NCBI RefSeq assembly: GCF_938045465.1
Contig: NZ_CALIBF010000039.1
Coordinates: 1 to 7,379 of the forward strand
Source of the DNA: an uncultured Campylobacter sp.
GTDB lineage: Bacteria > Campylobacterota > Campylobacteria > Campylobacterales > Campylobacteraceae
Length of the DNA: 7,379 nucleotides
Direction of reading: 5' to 3'
The translations under genes were made by a program, and so were the position numbers. Below are positions 1-5,300 of this stretch, piece by piece. Positions within the stretch are counted from its first letter, which is position 1, and each line of letters opens with the position of its first letter. Below the pieces are notes generated by a model. That model saw only the letters and a program-made list of their open reading frames with translations, was not told the origin of the DNA and searched no databases.

Positions 1-35
1 AAAATTTGCGATCTTTTAAATTTTGCCGCGCCGCC

Positions 36-699
36 TCATAGGGCGGTGCCTTTGGCGGGCGTGAAAAGCCCCTGCATATCGATGCCTTCGAGCTTCAGCA
101 GCTTGATTTTTCTATCGATGCCGCCCGCATAGCCCGTGAGGTTACCGTGCGCGCCTATGACGCGGTGGCAGGGGATGATGATCGAGATTTCGTTGTGCCC
201 TACGGCGCCACCCACGGCTTGCGCGGACATATTCGCTAGCCCGCGTGCTGCGGCGATTTCGCGCGCGATCTGCCCGTAGGTCATGGTCTGCCCGTAAGGA
301 ATTTTAAGCAAAATTTCCCACACAGCGCGCCTAAACGCCGTACCCACGGGATTTAGAGCGGGCGTAAAACCAGGCTCGCGTCCGCTAAAATACAGATCGA
401 GCCAGCGCCTAGTTTGATCGAAAACAGCCAGGTTTTTCTCCTCGAAGTATCCGCTTTGCTCGTTTTCGCAGAATTTTTTCACCCGTGCCTTGCGCCGAAA
501 GATTGATAGCGCGAGGTTTTTTGCCAGCATCTTTAGCTGCAAAATCGCTCGCATTGTACTTTTTATCTGCGCCGCTTGCCGCGAGGGCATGCGCGTAGTA
601 TTTCTCGCCCTCGAACCACAACCCGCAAAGCCCCGCTCCATCGCCTGCGAGCGTGATTTTGCCAAGCGGCGAGTCGTAATATGCGATAAATTTCATCAT
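36..699 (-). pseudogene. ogt: Ogt-type methylated-DNA--protein-cysteine methyltransferase, frameshifted
   Basis: This family repairs O6-alkylguanine (and O4-alkylthymine) in DNA by moving the alkyl group to its own cysteine, a one-use reaction in the cytoplasm. The N-terminal domain is read from ATG 699 or 696 (MKFIAYYDSPLGKITLAGD..., LCGLWFEGEKYY), behind AGGAG. The C-terminal domain is in another frame: FRRAVWEILLKIPYGQ, TYGQIAREI, the active site IIIPCHRVIGA, then GNLTGYAGG. The frames join if one base is removed from the A6 tract (T6 at 474-479 on the plus strand), giving GEK-FCENEQ and about 220 residues with the acceptor Cys near 177. That is longer than the usual 160-180, because of a charged stretch at about residues 42-84 between the domains. 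It is last in the minus-strand trio, 50 bases after the SUKH-like gene. The identity is secure. Whether the frameshift is a true mutation, slippage or a sequencing error cannot be told here. Confidence 0.88.
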
Positions 700-749
700 T
701 GCTCCTATTTTGCGCTTTTGCGATTAAATTTAGGCGCCGCAAACAGCGC

Positions 750-1166
750 TTAAATTTCCCAAATTTCTAAAATTTGCGGGCAGATTTTAGCTACGCTCTG
801 CTTAAATTCCGCCTTTTGCGCGGCGCTGGGGTCGCCAAGGGCTTCAAATTTGCAAAAAAGCTCGGCGATCTTTAGCCAGCCCGCAAGATTTAGATCGAAT
901 TTTTTCAAATTTGCTTCGGACAAAAACTCCAAATCATGATCGTAAAATGCGATCTTGCCGCTATTAAAGCTCACGAGCCACAGATCGCCGGTGCCGCTAT
1001 CTGCAAAGATACAAAACTCGCGCAGCAGCCCGCTATCGCCCTCAAAAGGAAATTTCGCCGCGTCGTTGCAGAGCGCGATCTCGTGCTCTTTCAGCACTCT
1101 AAAATCGCCCGCAATCTCCCTGCCGAGGTATCCGCCTAGGATATTTTTAAGCTCGTTTTTGTTCAA
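750..1166 (-). CDS. SUKH (SMI1/KNR4)-like small protein
   Basis: This is a 138-residue soluble protein with no signal peptide or membrane segment. It starts at TTG 1166 with a strong GGAGGAG at 1174-1180, seven bases upstream. The centre, FADSGTGDLWLVSF (54-67) followed by GKIAFYDHD (70-78), is the pattern of SUKH-fold proteins: two beta strands around a G-D turn, then 'G.I.fydHd'. A hydrophobic helix with a Trp follows (93-108), as expected for the fold. Bacterial SUKH proteins are known mainly as immunity proteins of polymorphic toxin or contact-dependent systems, but many are orphan genes. No toxin, Rhs or CDI gene is visible beside it. It lies 17 bases after the CorA-like gene and 50 before ogt, so it is probably cotranscribed with them. 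The fold is assigned by motif only; the function is unknown. Confidence 0.6.
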   Translation of the reverse strand: MNKNELKNILGGYLGREIAGDFRVLKEHEIALCNDAAKFPFEGDSGLLREFCIFADSGTGDLWLVSFNSGKIAFYDHDLEFLSEANLKKFDLNLAGWLKIAELFCKFEALGDPSAAQKAEFKQSVAKICPQILEIWEI

Positions 1167-1183
1167 AATTTAACTCCTCCGCT

Positions 1184-1903
1184 TTAGTTTCGTTTTTTGG
1201 CGTAGAGCATAAGAAAGCCAACCATCGCCGCGAAAATCACGCACATCGCAAGCGTCACGATGAGCGTGCCATGCGTCGAGCCGCTTAAAAACAGCCCCGT
1301 CGTGTTCATCCCGAAAAAGCTCGTGATGAAATTTAGCGGCATCAGCAGCGACGAGATGATCGTGAGAATGTAGATGTTGCGGCTGATTTTGTCGTTTTTG
1401 AGGCCTTGGATGAATTGATAGATATCCTCGATCCTGACGGCATATTCGCTCATCACGCCCTTGAAAACGCCCGCTTCGTAGGCGTAGTTTTTCAGCTGCT
1501 TTTTCAGCGCCGGCTGCTCGTTTGCGCAGATGAGCAGCGCCTCGTAAAAATGCGAAATTTTGTTTTGAAATTTGCGGATTTCGTATTTTAGGACAGAGTG
1601 CCTTTTCATAAATTTTGAAAAATCGCCGCGGCGCGTGTAGATTTTTTCGTAATTCTCGAGCTCTGCGGAGTGCTCTAAAATTTTATCGCGATATTGTGCT
1701 AGGATCTTTTTGACGACCGCGAAAAACTCCGCCTCGCTGCTAAGCCGCACCTCGGCGGTACCCTCCTGCAAATAGATCGCGCCTGCGTCGAAAATAAAGC
1801 GGTAGTTTTGCTCGCGCGGCGCGTCCGTCACGAAGTACACATACTCGCGATCCTCGGCGTAGTAGTAGCCCGAAACGCTGCGCTTTTCGGTAATCGGGTT
1901 CAA
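1184..1903 (-). CDS. CorA-like divalent cation transporter, short form
   Basis: CorA/ZntB-family proteins are homopentameric inner-membrane channels for Mg2+, Co2+ or Zn2+. The C-terminal end shows the family layout: a long charged helical region (about 62-170), a first membrane helix (about 177-196), the signature FFGMNTTGL with GMN at 198-200, a short periplasmic loop, a second membrane helix (about 212-234) and the basic tail YAKKRN. At 239 residues it is shorter than the usual 310-350, because the N-terminal alpha/beta domain is reduced. The reading frame is open to a TTG at 1921, but AAGGAGG at 1909-1915 sits inside that extension, five bases before the TTG at 1901-1903, so the latter is chosen. 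It is first of the minus-strand trio. The GMN selectivity motif is intact; the actual ion cannot be read from the sequence. Confidence 0.85.
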   Translation of the reverse strand: MNPITEKRSVSGYYYAEDREYVYFVTDAPREQNYRFIFDAGAIYLQEGTAEVRLSSEAEFFAVVKKILAQYRDKILEHSAELENYEKIYTRRGDFSKFMKRHSVLKYEIRKFQNKISHFYEALLICANEQPALKKQLKNYAYEAGVFKGVMSEYAVRIEDIYQFIQGLKNDKISRNIYILTIISSLLMPLNFITSFFGMNTTGLFLSGSTHGTLIVTLAMCVIFAAMVGFLMLYAKKRN

Positions 1904-1908
1904 TGAGA

Positions 1909-1915
1909 CCTCCTT
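1909..1915 (-). promoter_or_regulatory. Ribosome binding site that decides the CorA-like start
   Basis: AAGGAGG on the minus strand lies five bases before TTG 1903. A longer frame from TTG 1921 would bury this site inside the coding region, so the shorter protein is preferred. Confidence 0.75.
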
Positions 1916-1924
1916 ATTCAATCG

Positions 1925-2142
1925 TTTTAAATTTGCGGAATTTCAGAATTTCGCTCAAATTTACGGAATTTTGAAATTCTGTTGCCGATCAGAATTCTGA
2001 AATTTCGCCGCTAATAGGAATTCTAAAATTCCGCCGCCATTTAAATTTTATCGTATTTGGAATTTCAAAACTCTTTTGCGCTTGGAATTTTAAAATTTTG
2101 TGAGCTGTAAATTTCGGCTAAATTTTAAAATTTAGCATGCCG
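1925..2142. repeat. AT-rich intergenic zone of degenerate GAATTT/AAATTCC repeats
   Basis: The bases upstream of the CorA-like gene are a patchwork of short units such as GGAATTTCAGAATTTC, GGAATTTTGAAATTC, GGAATTCTAAAATTCC and GGAATTTTAAAATTTT, separated by small GC islands such as CGCCGCC. Many units are near-palindromes. One long pair is AATTTCAGAATT (1939-1950) with its exact complement AATTCTGAAATT (1993-2004). No open frame of useful size and no convincing promoter was found. Part of this may simply be the AAATTT-rich composition typical of the genome. Confidence 0.5.
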
Positions 2143-2158
2143 TAATTCAACCCCTATT

Positions 2159-2270
2159 AAAATTTAACGCGAGCCGTAAGGCTCGCCCCTTTAGCGTACC
2201 AGGGGTTGGGGGATTTTAAGAGCGAAGGGGAGCGCCTCGCAAGTAGCGCCCCTTCCCCCTTAAGAGAAAA
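2159..2270 (-). repeat. Structured intergenic element, copy 1 (minus orientation)
   Basis: Read on the minus strand it has, in order: TTTTCTCTTAA; a long G-rich hairpin; CCCCCAACCCC; ACGCTA; five bases; a 7-bp hairpin GCGAGCC-TTAC-GGCTCGC; and GTTAAATTT. The long hairpin has stems TTAAG/CTTAA (2216-2220 with 2259-2263) and GAAGGGG/CCCCTTC (2224-2230 with 2249-2255), separated by a 3/3 internal loop, with TTGCGAGGCGC near the apex. The small hairpin is at 2169-2186. The same order occurs in copy 3, and the long hairpin with its TTGCGAGG apex recurs in copy 2. It could be a small non-autonomous mobile or REP-like element, or a structured RNA. No tail of Us follows the small hairpin, so a standard intrinsic terminator is not the best reading. 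Confidence 0.65.
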
Positions 2271-2285
2271 CGTCGCCACGACCTA

Positions 2286-2351
2286 ATCTCTAGAGATAAA
2301 ATTTTATATAGCGAAATTTTAAATTCCAAATTTATATTGCCGTTTCGCTAT
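2286..2351. repeat. Palindrome and inverted repeat between copies 1 and 2
   Basis: ATCTCTAGAGAT at 2286-2297 is a perfect 12-base palindrome. It is followed by ATAGCGAAA (2308-2316) and its exact complement TTTCGCTAT (2343-2351), 26 bases apart. Both lie in AT-rich DNA with no gene. They might be protein-binding sites or further folded parts of the same repeat cluster; nothing in the sequence decides which. Confidence 0.45.
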
Positions 2352-2414
2352 TTATAAATTTAAAAGTAGCACTTGCCTTTATAAAATTCCGTTTAAATTT
2401 TAACCCACGATATG

Positions 2415-2478
2415 TTTCTCTTGGGGCGGGAAGGAGGCCCCGATTGCGAGGTCGCTCCCTTTCCTGCCCCGAAAGAAA
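2415..2478 (+). repeat. Structured intergenic element, copy 2 (long hairpin only)
   Basis: This is a long imperfect hairpin. TTTCTCTTGGGGCGGGAAGG pairs with the strand ending CTTTCCTGCCCCGAAAGAAA, giving a stem of about 20 pairs with few mismatches or G-T pairs. The apex holds GATTGCGAGGTCGCTCCC. Against copy 1 (minus strand) the shared blocks are TTTCTCTT, GGGAAGG, TTGCGAGG and CGCTCCC in the same order. The CCCCCAACCCC, ACGCTA and small-hairpin parts seen in copies 1 and 3 are absent, so this copy is partial or diverged. Confidence 0.6.
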
Positions 2479-2560
2479 TACACAAAGAGCTAAAAATACT
2501 GAAATTTAACATAGTGAAATCTTTATAAATTCGAGCCGGCGTATGCGTTACACATAATCC

Positions 2561-2655
2561 GTAAGGGGGGGCGGCGCTCAGAGTTAGCGGGGCGCCCCCT
2601 TACCAACCCCCACCCGTGCGACGCTAGTGGTGCGGACTGCGTCCGCGTTAAATTT
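2561..2655 (+). repeat. Structured intergenic element, copy 3
   Basis: GTAAGGGGG (2561-2569) pairs exactly with CCCCCTTAC (2595-2603). Inside is a second small stem, CGCT/AGCG (2575-2578 with 2586-2589), with a seven-base loop. CCAACCCC (2603-2610), ACGCTA (2621-2626), five bases, the hairpin GCGGAC-TGC-GTCCGC (2632-2646) and GTTAAATTT (2647-2655) follow. The order, the five-base gap after ACGCTA and the flanking GTTAAATTT match copy 1 read on the minus strand. The end of this element lies 137 bases upstream of the DUF4230 gene, so it could also sit in or near that gene's upstream control region. Confidence 0.65.
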
Positions 2656-2754
2656 ATAATTGTGCTTCGCTTCTTTAAAATTCTTTCTTTGATTTTAAAA
2701 TTTCTTGCCGCAAAAATCGTAAAATTTCAATTGCACTACAAATCGGCGCTGTAT

Positions 2755-2765
2755 TTTGCTAAAAT
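2755..2765 (+). promoter_or_regulatory. Probable promoter -10 for the DUF4230 pair
   Basis: The string TTTTGCTAAAAT ends at 2765. TAAAAT at 2760-2765 with TG upstream resembles the extended -10 of the Campylobacter vegetative sigma factor, which needs little or no -35 box. It would start RNA near 2772 and leave a leader of about 20 bases before the TTG at 2792. Confidence 0.45.
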
Positions 2766-2791
2766 ACCGATAAAATTTTAAAGGATGAAAT

Positions 2792-3505
2792 TTGGAAAAT
2801 TTTGCTTTTCTTCTAAATTTAGTGATATTTTGCATCTTGGTTTTTATGTTTTTTAAGATGCGCAAAAGCGGCGAGCAGGCGGGCAAGCCGCAGATCGCCA
2901 CCGACATCACGCGGCTTAAAAGCATCGGCGAGCTGAGCGTTTTTAAAATTTACTCCAAAGAGATCGTCACGCGCAAGCAAAACGTAGGCAGCGGGCTGCT
3001 GGGCTCGCTCGTCTCGCCGCTGATGACGAAAAAGCAGATCGCCATCATCTTTGAGTTTGAGATCGAATTCGTTTACGACCTGCTAAGCCCCGAGTTTGCG
3101 ATACTGCCGCAGGGTGAGGATCGCTACGAGATCAAGATGCCGCCGTGCAAATACAAATACTCGATCAAAGATATGAAAATTTACGACGAGAAAAACGCCA
3201 AGCTGCTGCCGTTTCTGCTGCCCGATTCGCTAAACGGGCTATTCGGCGCGAGCTTTGACGAGAGCGATAAAAACCGCCTCATCGACGACGCCAAGGACGA
3301 GGTCAAGCAGCTCTCGCTAAAAATCATCAACGATCTTGGCGGCAAGATCCACAAATCCGCTACCGACACGCTGGAAGCGATCGCCAAGAGCTTCGGCGCG
3401 AAGGAGGTCGGATTCATCTTTCAGGACAAGGCGCTTCAAACGATCGATATAAACTCCAGCGAGATCGCAATCGATAAGTCGCTAAAATCGCAGATCGAGA
3501 AGTAG
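2792..3505 (+). CDS. DUF4230 domain membrane-anchored protein
   Basis: This is a 237-residue protein with one N-terminal membrane helix (about 4-23, NFAFLLNLVIFCILVFMFF), then a basic stretch (KMRKSGEQAGK) and a long soluble domain. The domain opens with ITRLKSIGELSVFKIYSKEIVT (39-60) and continues with a hydrophobic-acidic strand IAIIFEFEIEFVYDL (83-97), which fits the DUF4230 family as remembered. That family has no settled function. A charged helix (about 156-181) and an Ala/Lys-rich region follow. Translation starts at TTG 2792 behind AAGGA (2781-2785, spacing six); an ATG at 2785 is in a different frame. The next gene starts at the base after this stop codon, so the two are probably made together and may act together. 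Codons are GC-rich, like the genes to the left. Confidence 0.75.
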   Translation: MENFAFLLNLVIFCILVFMFFKMRKSGEQAGKPQIATDITRLKSIGELSVFKIYSKEIVTRKQNVGSGLLGSLVSPLMTKKQIAIIFEFEIEFVYDLLSPEFAILPQGEDRYEIKMPPCKYKYSIKDMKIYDEKNAKLLPFLLPDSLNGLFGASFDESDKNRLIDDAKDEVKQLSLKIINDLGGKIHKSATDTLEAIAKSFGAKEVGFIFQDKALQTIDINSSEIAIDKSLKSQIEK

Positions 3506-3976
3506 ATGGAGCTTTTTAAGGCGCTTTTTAAAATTTACTTCGCCCGCATGCTCGCGTTTATGGATGCCTGCGCGAGGGCTTGGCGGAGGTTTTATGAGCC
3601 GATCAGGCTGCGCAAAGAGAAAAAACGCCTGCGCGCGAAGGGTTATTTTACCGAGGATGCGACGTGGGCGGAGTTTTTCGCGGATTTTAAATTTTGCAAA
3701 TGCTTTATCATTAAAAAAATCCTCTATCCAAACTTCTACGCGATCAAAAACTCCTCCAAATGGGAGGCGGGCTCAAAGCGGGCTAGCTTTACGGTGGGCT
3801 CGTTTGCATACGACGAGATCGCGTGGGTGTGGGTGCCGCGCGCCTTTGACGGCGGGCGAAAAAACGATCTGGAAAAGCTAAAAGATCTACTGCAAAAAAT
3901 CCCAGCACTGCGCTATGAGCAGAGTGACACCGGGATTAAAATTTTCGGCTACGAGTGCGGCGAAGCGGGCTTATAG
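3506..3976 (+). CDS. Unrecognised protein coupled to the DUF4230 gene
   Basis: I do not recognise this 156-residue protein. Its ATG directly follows the upstream TAG, and the only ribosome binding site on offer is the purine-rich end of the previous gene (CAGATCGAGAAG), so translational coupling is likely. The first 30 residues form a possible amphipathic helix (LFKALFKIYFARMLAFMDACARAWRRFY), then a very basic run RLRKEKKRLRAKG (34-46). The rest is mixed: WAEFFADFKFCKCFIIKKILYPNFY, a Trp-rich EIAWVWVPRAF (104-114), and a helical KNDLEKLKDLLQKIPALRYE. There are cysteines at 64 and 66. It has no signal peptide. The basic, hydrophobic start could lie on the inner face of the membrane beside the anchored partner, but that is inference. 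GC-rich codon use and the coupled position support a real gene. Confidence 0.7.
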   Translation: MELFKALFKIYFARMLAFMDACARAWRRFYEPIRLRKEKKRLRAKGYFTEDATWAEFFADFKFCKCFIIKKILYPNFYAIKNSSKWEAGSKRASFTVGSFAYDEIAWVWVPRAFDGGRKNDLEKLKDLLQKIPALRYEQSDTGIKIFGYECGEAGL

Positions 3977-4175
3977 TCGTATGGCGCGGAATTTATTAAA
4001 TTTTGTCGAGGATCGCGCCGATGCAGCCAAAACTTGCACTGCGCAGACGGACAGCGGGCGGGTTTAGCGACTGTGTCTTTGCCAAAACAGCGCAAGCAGC
4101 TTGAAATTTCATATTTGCAAACGCCCCGGCACGGTCTAAATTTAAACTCCACGCGAGTATAAACGCGAGCATATT

Positions 4176-4781
4176 TTATCTCTGCGCCTGGCTCCATAGA
4201 TCCTTTGCTTCGGCGGGGTTTTTTATATTAAGCCACGCAAGAAGCATCACTACGGACCCCAATGGATTTAAGATTAAATTTAGCAGTTCCATGCAATTTA
4301 TGACGCCCATCGTTATAGCGGCGGGGGCCGGTATTTTAAACATCATGCCGTAGACGATGTTTGCGCCGGCGCCTGCGATTAGCAGCGCGGCGTATACGGC
4401 AAAAAGCCTGCATCCGGTAGTGGCGCGCAACTTAAAATTTATAATTATCCAAGAGAGCGTAACTGCAAATATCAAATACGGCACATATATTTGCAGCCTA
4501 TTACAATCACATCTTCTGAGTATATAAATGGCTGAAAAATATAATAGCGCCGCAAGCGCGATGCTATAGGCGTATTTGAAGATTATAAAGACCTGCGGGC
4601 CAGTAATATTTTGGATGTTTTTAAGCGCGTGATAAAGGAATGTGAAGGCAAAAATCCACACTAAGATTTGAGAATCCAAGTACGCGATCTCGCCTTTTAT
4701 AGAATACGCTACGCTTGCGGCTAGTAGGCAGAGCGCGCCGAGCGTGCCTTGCAGCTTCGCTCTTTGAAAATCTTCATTCAT
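4176..4781 (-). CDS. Multi-spanning inner-membrane protein, unknown function
   Basis: This 201-residue protein is not recognised. Hydrophobic segments at about 12-28, 37-53, 66-88, 97-115, 125-146 and 152-185 suggest six or seven membrane helices, with short polar ends MNEDFQRAKLQG and NPAEAKDLWSQAQR. A Cys-rich hinge, LRRCDCNRLQ (88-97), separates the third and fourth helices. Conserved-looking elements include NPLGSVVMLLAWLN near the end. Start ATG 4781 has AAAGG upstream with six bases of spacing. The gene faces the DUF4230 pair end to end, with about 200 unassigned bases between them, and stands alone. Codon use is intermediate between the GC-rich left genes and the AT-rich gene at 5301. 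No transport or enzyme motif is visible. Confidence 0.65.
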   Translation of the reverse strand: MNEDFQRAKLQGTLGALCLLAASVAYSIKGEIAYLDSQILVWIFAFTFLYHALKNIQNITGPQVFIIFKYAYSIALAALLYFSAIYILRRCDCNRLQIYVPYLIFAVTLSWIIINFKLRATTGCRLFAVYAALLIAGAGANIVYGMMFKIPAPAAITMGVINCMELLNLILNPLGSVVMLLAWLNIKNPAEAKDLWSQAQR

Positions 4782-5250
4782 TTTATACCTTTAAATTTTA
4801 ATGTGCGGTTCGCTGCTTGTACTGCGCAGATGAGCGGCTGGCGCTGCTTTGATTATCGCCTCGCGGGCTTTGAATTTAGCCGCTGCGAATTTTAATTTTA
4901 CGTCGCCGTGCATACTTCGTACTTTACGTCGCTGTGAATGATTTAAGCTCAGCACGCCGCCGAATATCTCATCCTTGGGCTACTACCGCAAATTTTATTT
5001 AGTTCCGCCGTTACGAGTGCTTTTAATTTAACGCCGTAGTTACCGCAAATTTTACTTTGCCGCCGCCGCTCGCGTAATACGTTTTTGAAATGGGATTTTA
5101 CGCAAATTCTGTTTAAAATGGATTTAACTTTTTAAATTTAAAAGCAGCGGAGCAGCTTAAAATTTATAACTATCCAAGTGCCATTACTATAAGCATTAAA
5201 AACGCTTATTTTTGATTTTTAAATTTGAGCTGTTTTTAGTAAATTTTACT
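4782..5250. other. Non-coding, locally duplicated and decayed DNA
   Basis: About 470 bases without a convincing gene. Two short direct duplications are visible: TTTACGTCGC at 4897-4906 and 4923-4932 (26-base period, followed by CGTGCAT and TGTGAAT), and TACCGCAAATTTTA at 4984-4997 and 5041-5054 (57-base period, with weaker likeness in the following CCGCCG-containing bases). CCGC/GCCG islands alternate with AAATTT blocks. This could be a decayed gene or repeat-driven expansion; I cannot assign it. Confidence 0.4.
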
Positions 5251-5256
5251 TACAAA

Positions 5257-5267
5257 TTTTGTATAAT
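5257..5267 (+). promoter_or_regulatory. Extended -10 promoter of the ankyrin gene
   Basis: TATAAT at 5262-5267 is preceded by TTTTG, giving an extended -10 of the form TTTTGTATAAT, with periodic T-rich DNA upstream (5206-5260) in place of a clear -35. This is the usual Campylobacter vegetative promoter form. RNA would begin near 5274, about 27 bases before the ATG, and the leader holds the ribosome binding site AAGGGAG (5289-5295). Confidence 0.65.
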
Positions 5268-5300
5268 TTTTAAAATTTTATCTCGAAAAAGGGAGCGAGT

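Noticed and set aside
474..479. Programmed -1 ribosomal frameshift in ogt
   Set aside because: Joining the two Ogt frames needs a +1 shift (skipping one base), whereas an A6 slippery tract typically gives -1. No supporting downstream structure was apparent.
490..753. Plus-strand open frame opposite ogt
   Set aside because: It is antisense to the conserved Ogt N-terminal coding sequence, has no matching motifs, and is best seen as a shadow.
1904..1921. Longer CorA-like start at TTG 1921
   Set aside because: A strong AAGGAGG lies within the extension, correctly placed for TTG 1903. No ribosome site is seen before 1921.
2202..2230. G-quadruplex in copy 1
   Set aside because: Only three well-separated runs of four or more Gs are present, with one long loop. 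The bases are better explained by the conserved hairpin and the CCCCCAACCCC block.
2159..2655. CRISPR array or tandem repeat
   Set aside because: The three copies are of unequal spacing and orientation and are only related, not near-identical. There are no regular spacers and no cas genes.
3983..4019. GGCGCG/CGCGCC inverted repeat as a terminator for the DUF4230 pair
   Set aside because: It is a six-base stem with a 25-base loop and no following T-run on either strand, so it is too weak to call.
3949..4197. An 82-residue open frame on the minus strand
   Set aside because: It overlaps the ends of two better-supported genes, has a Cys/Arg/Pro-rich composition typical of a shadow frame, and has no ribosome binding site.
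5192..5215. Hairpin TAAGC...GCTTA followed by T5 as an intrinsic terminator
   Set aside because: It has a five-base stem with an AT-rich loop, and no plus-strand gene lies close upstream. The T-rich bases are better explained as promoter upstream DNA.
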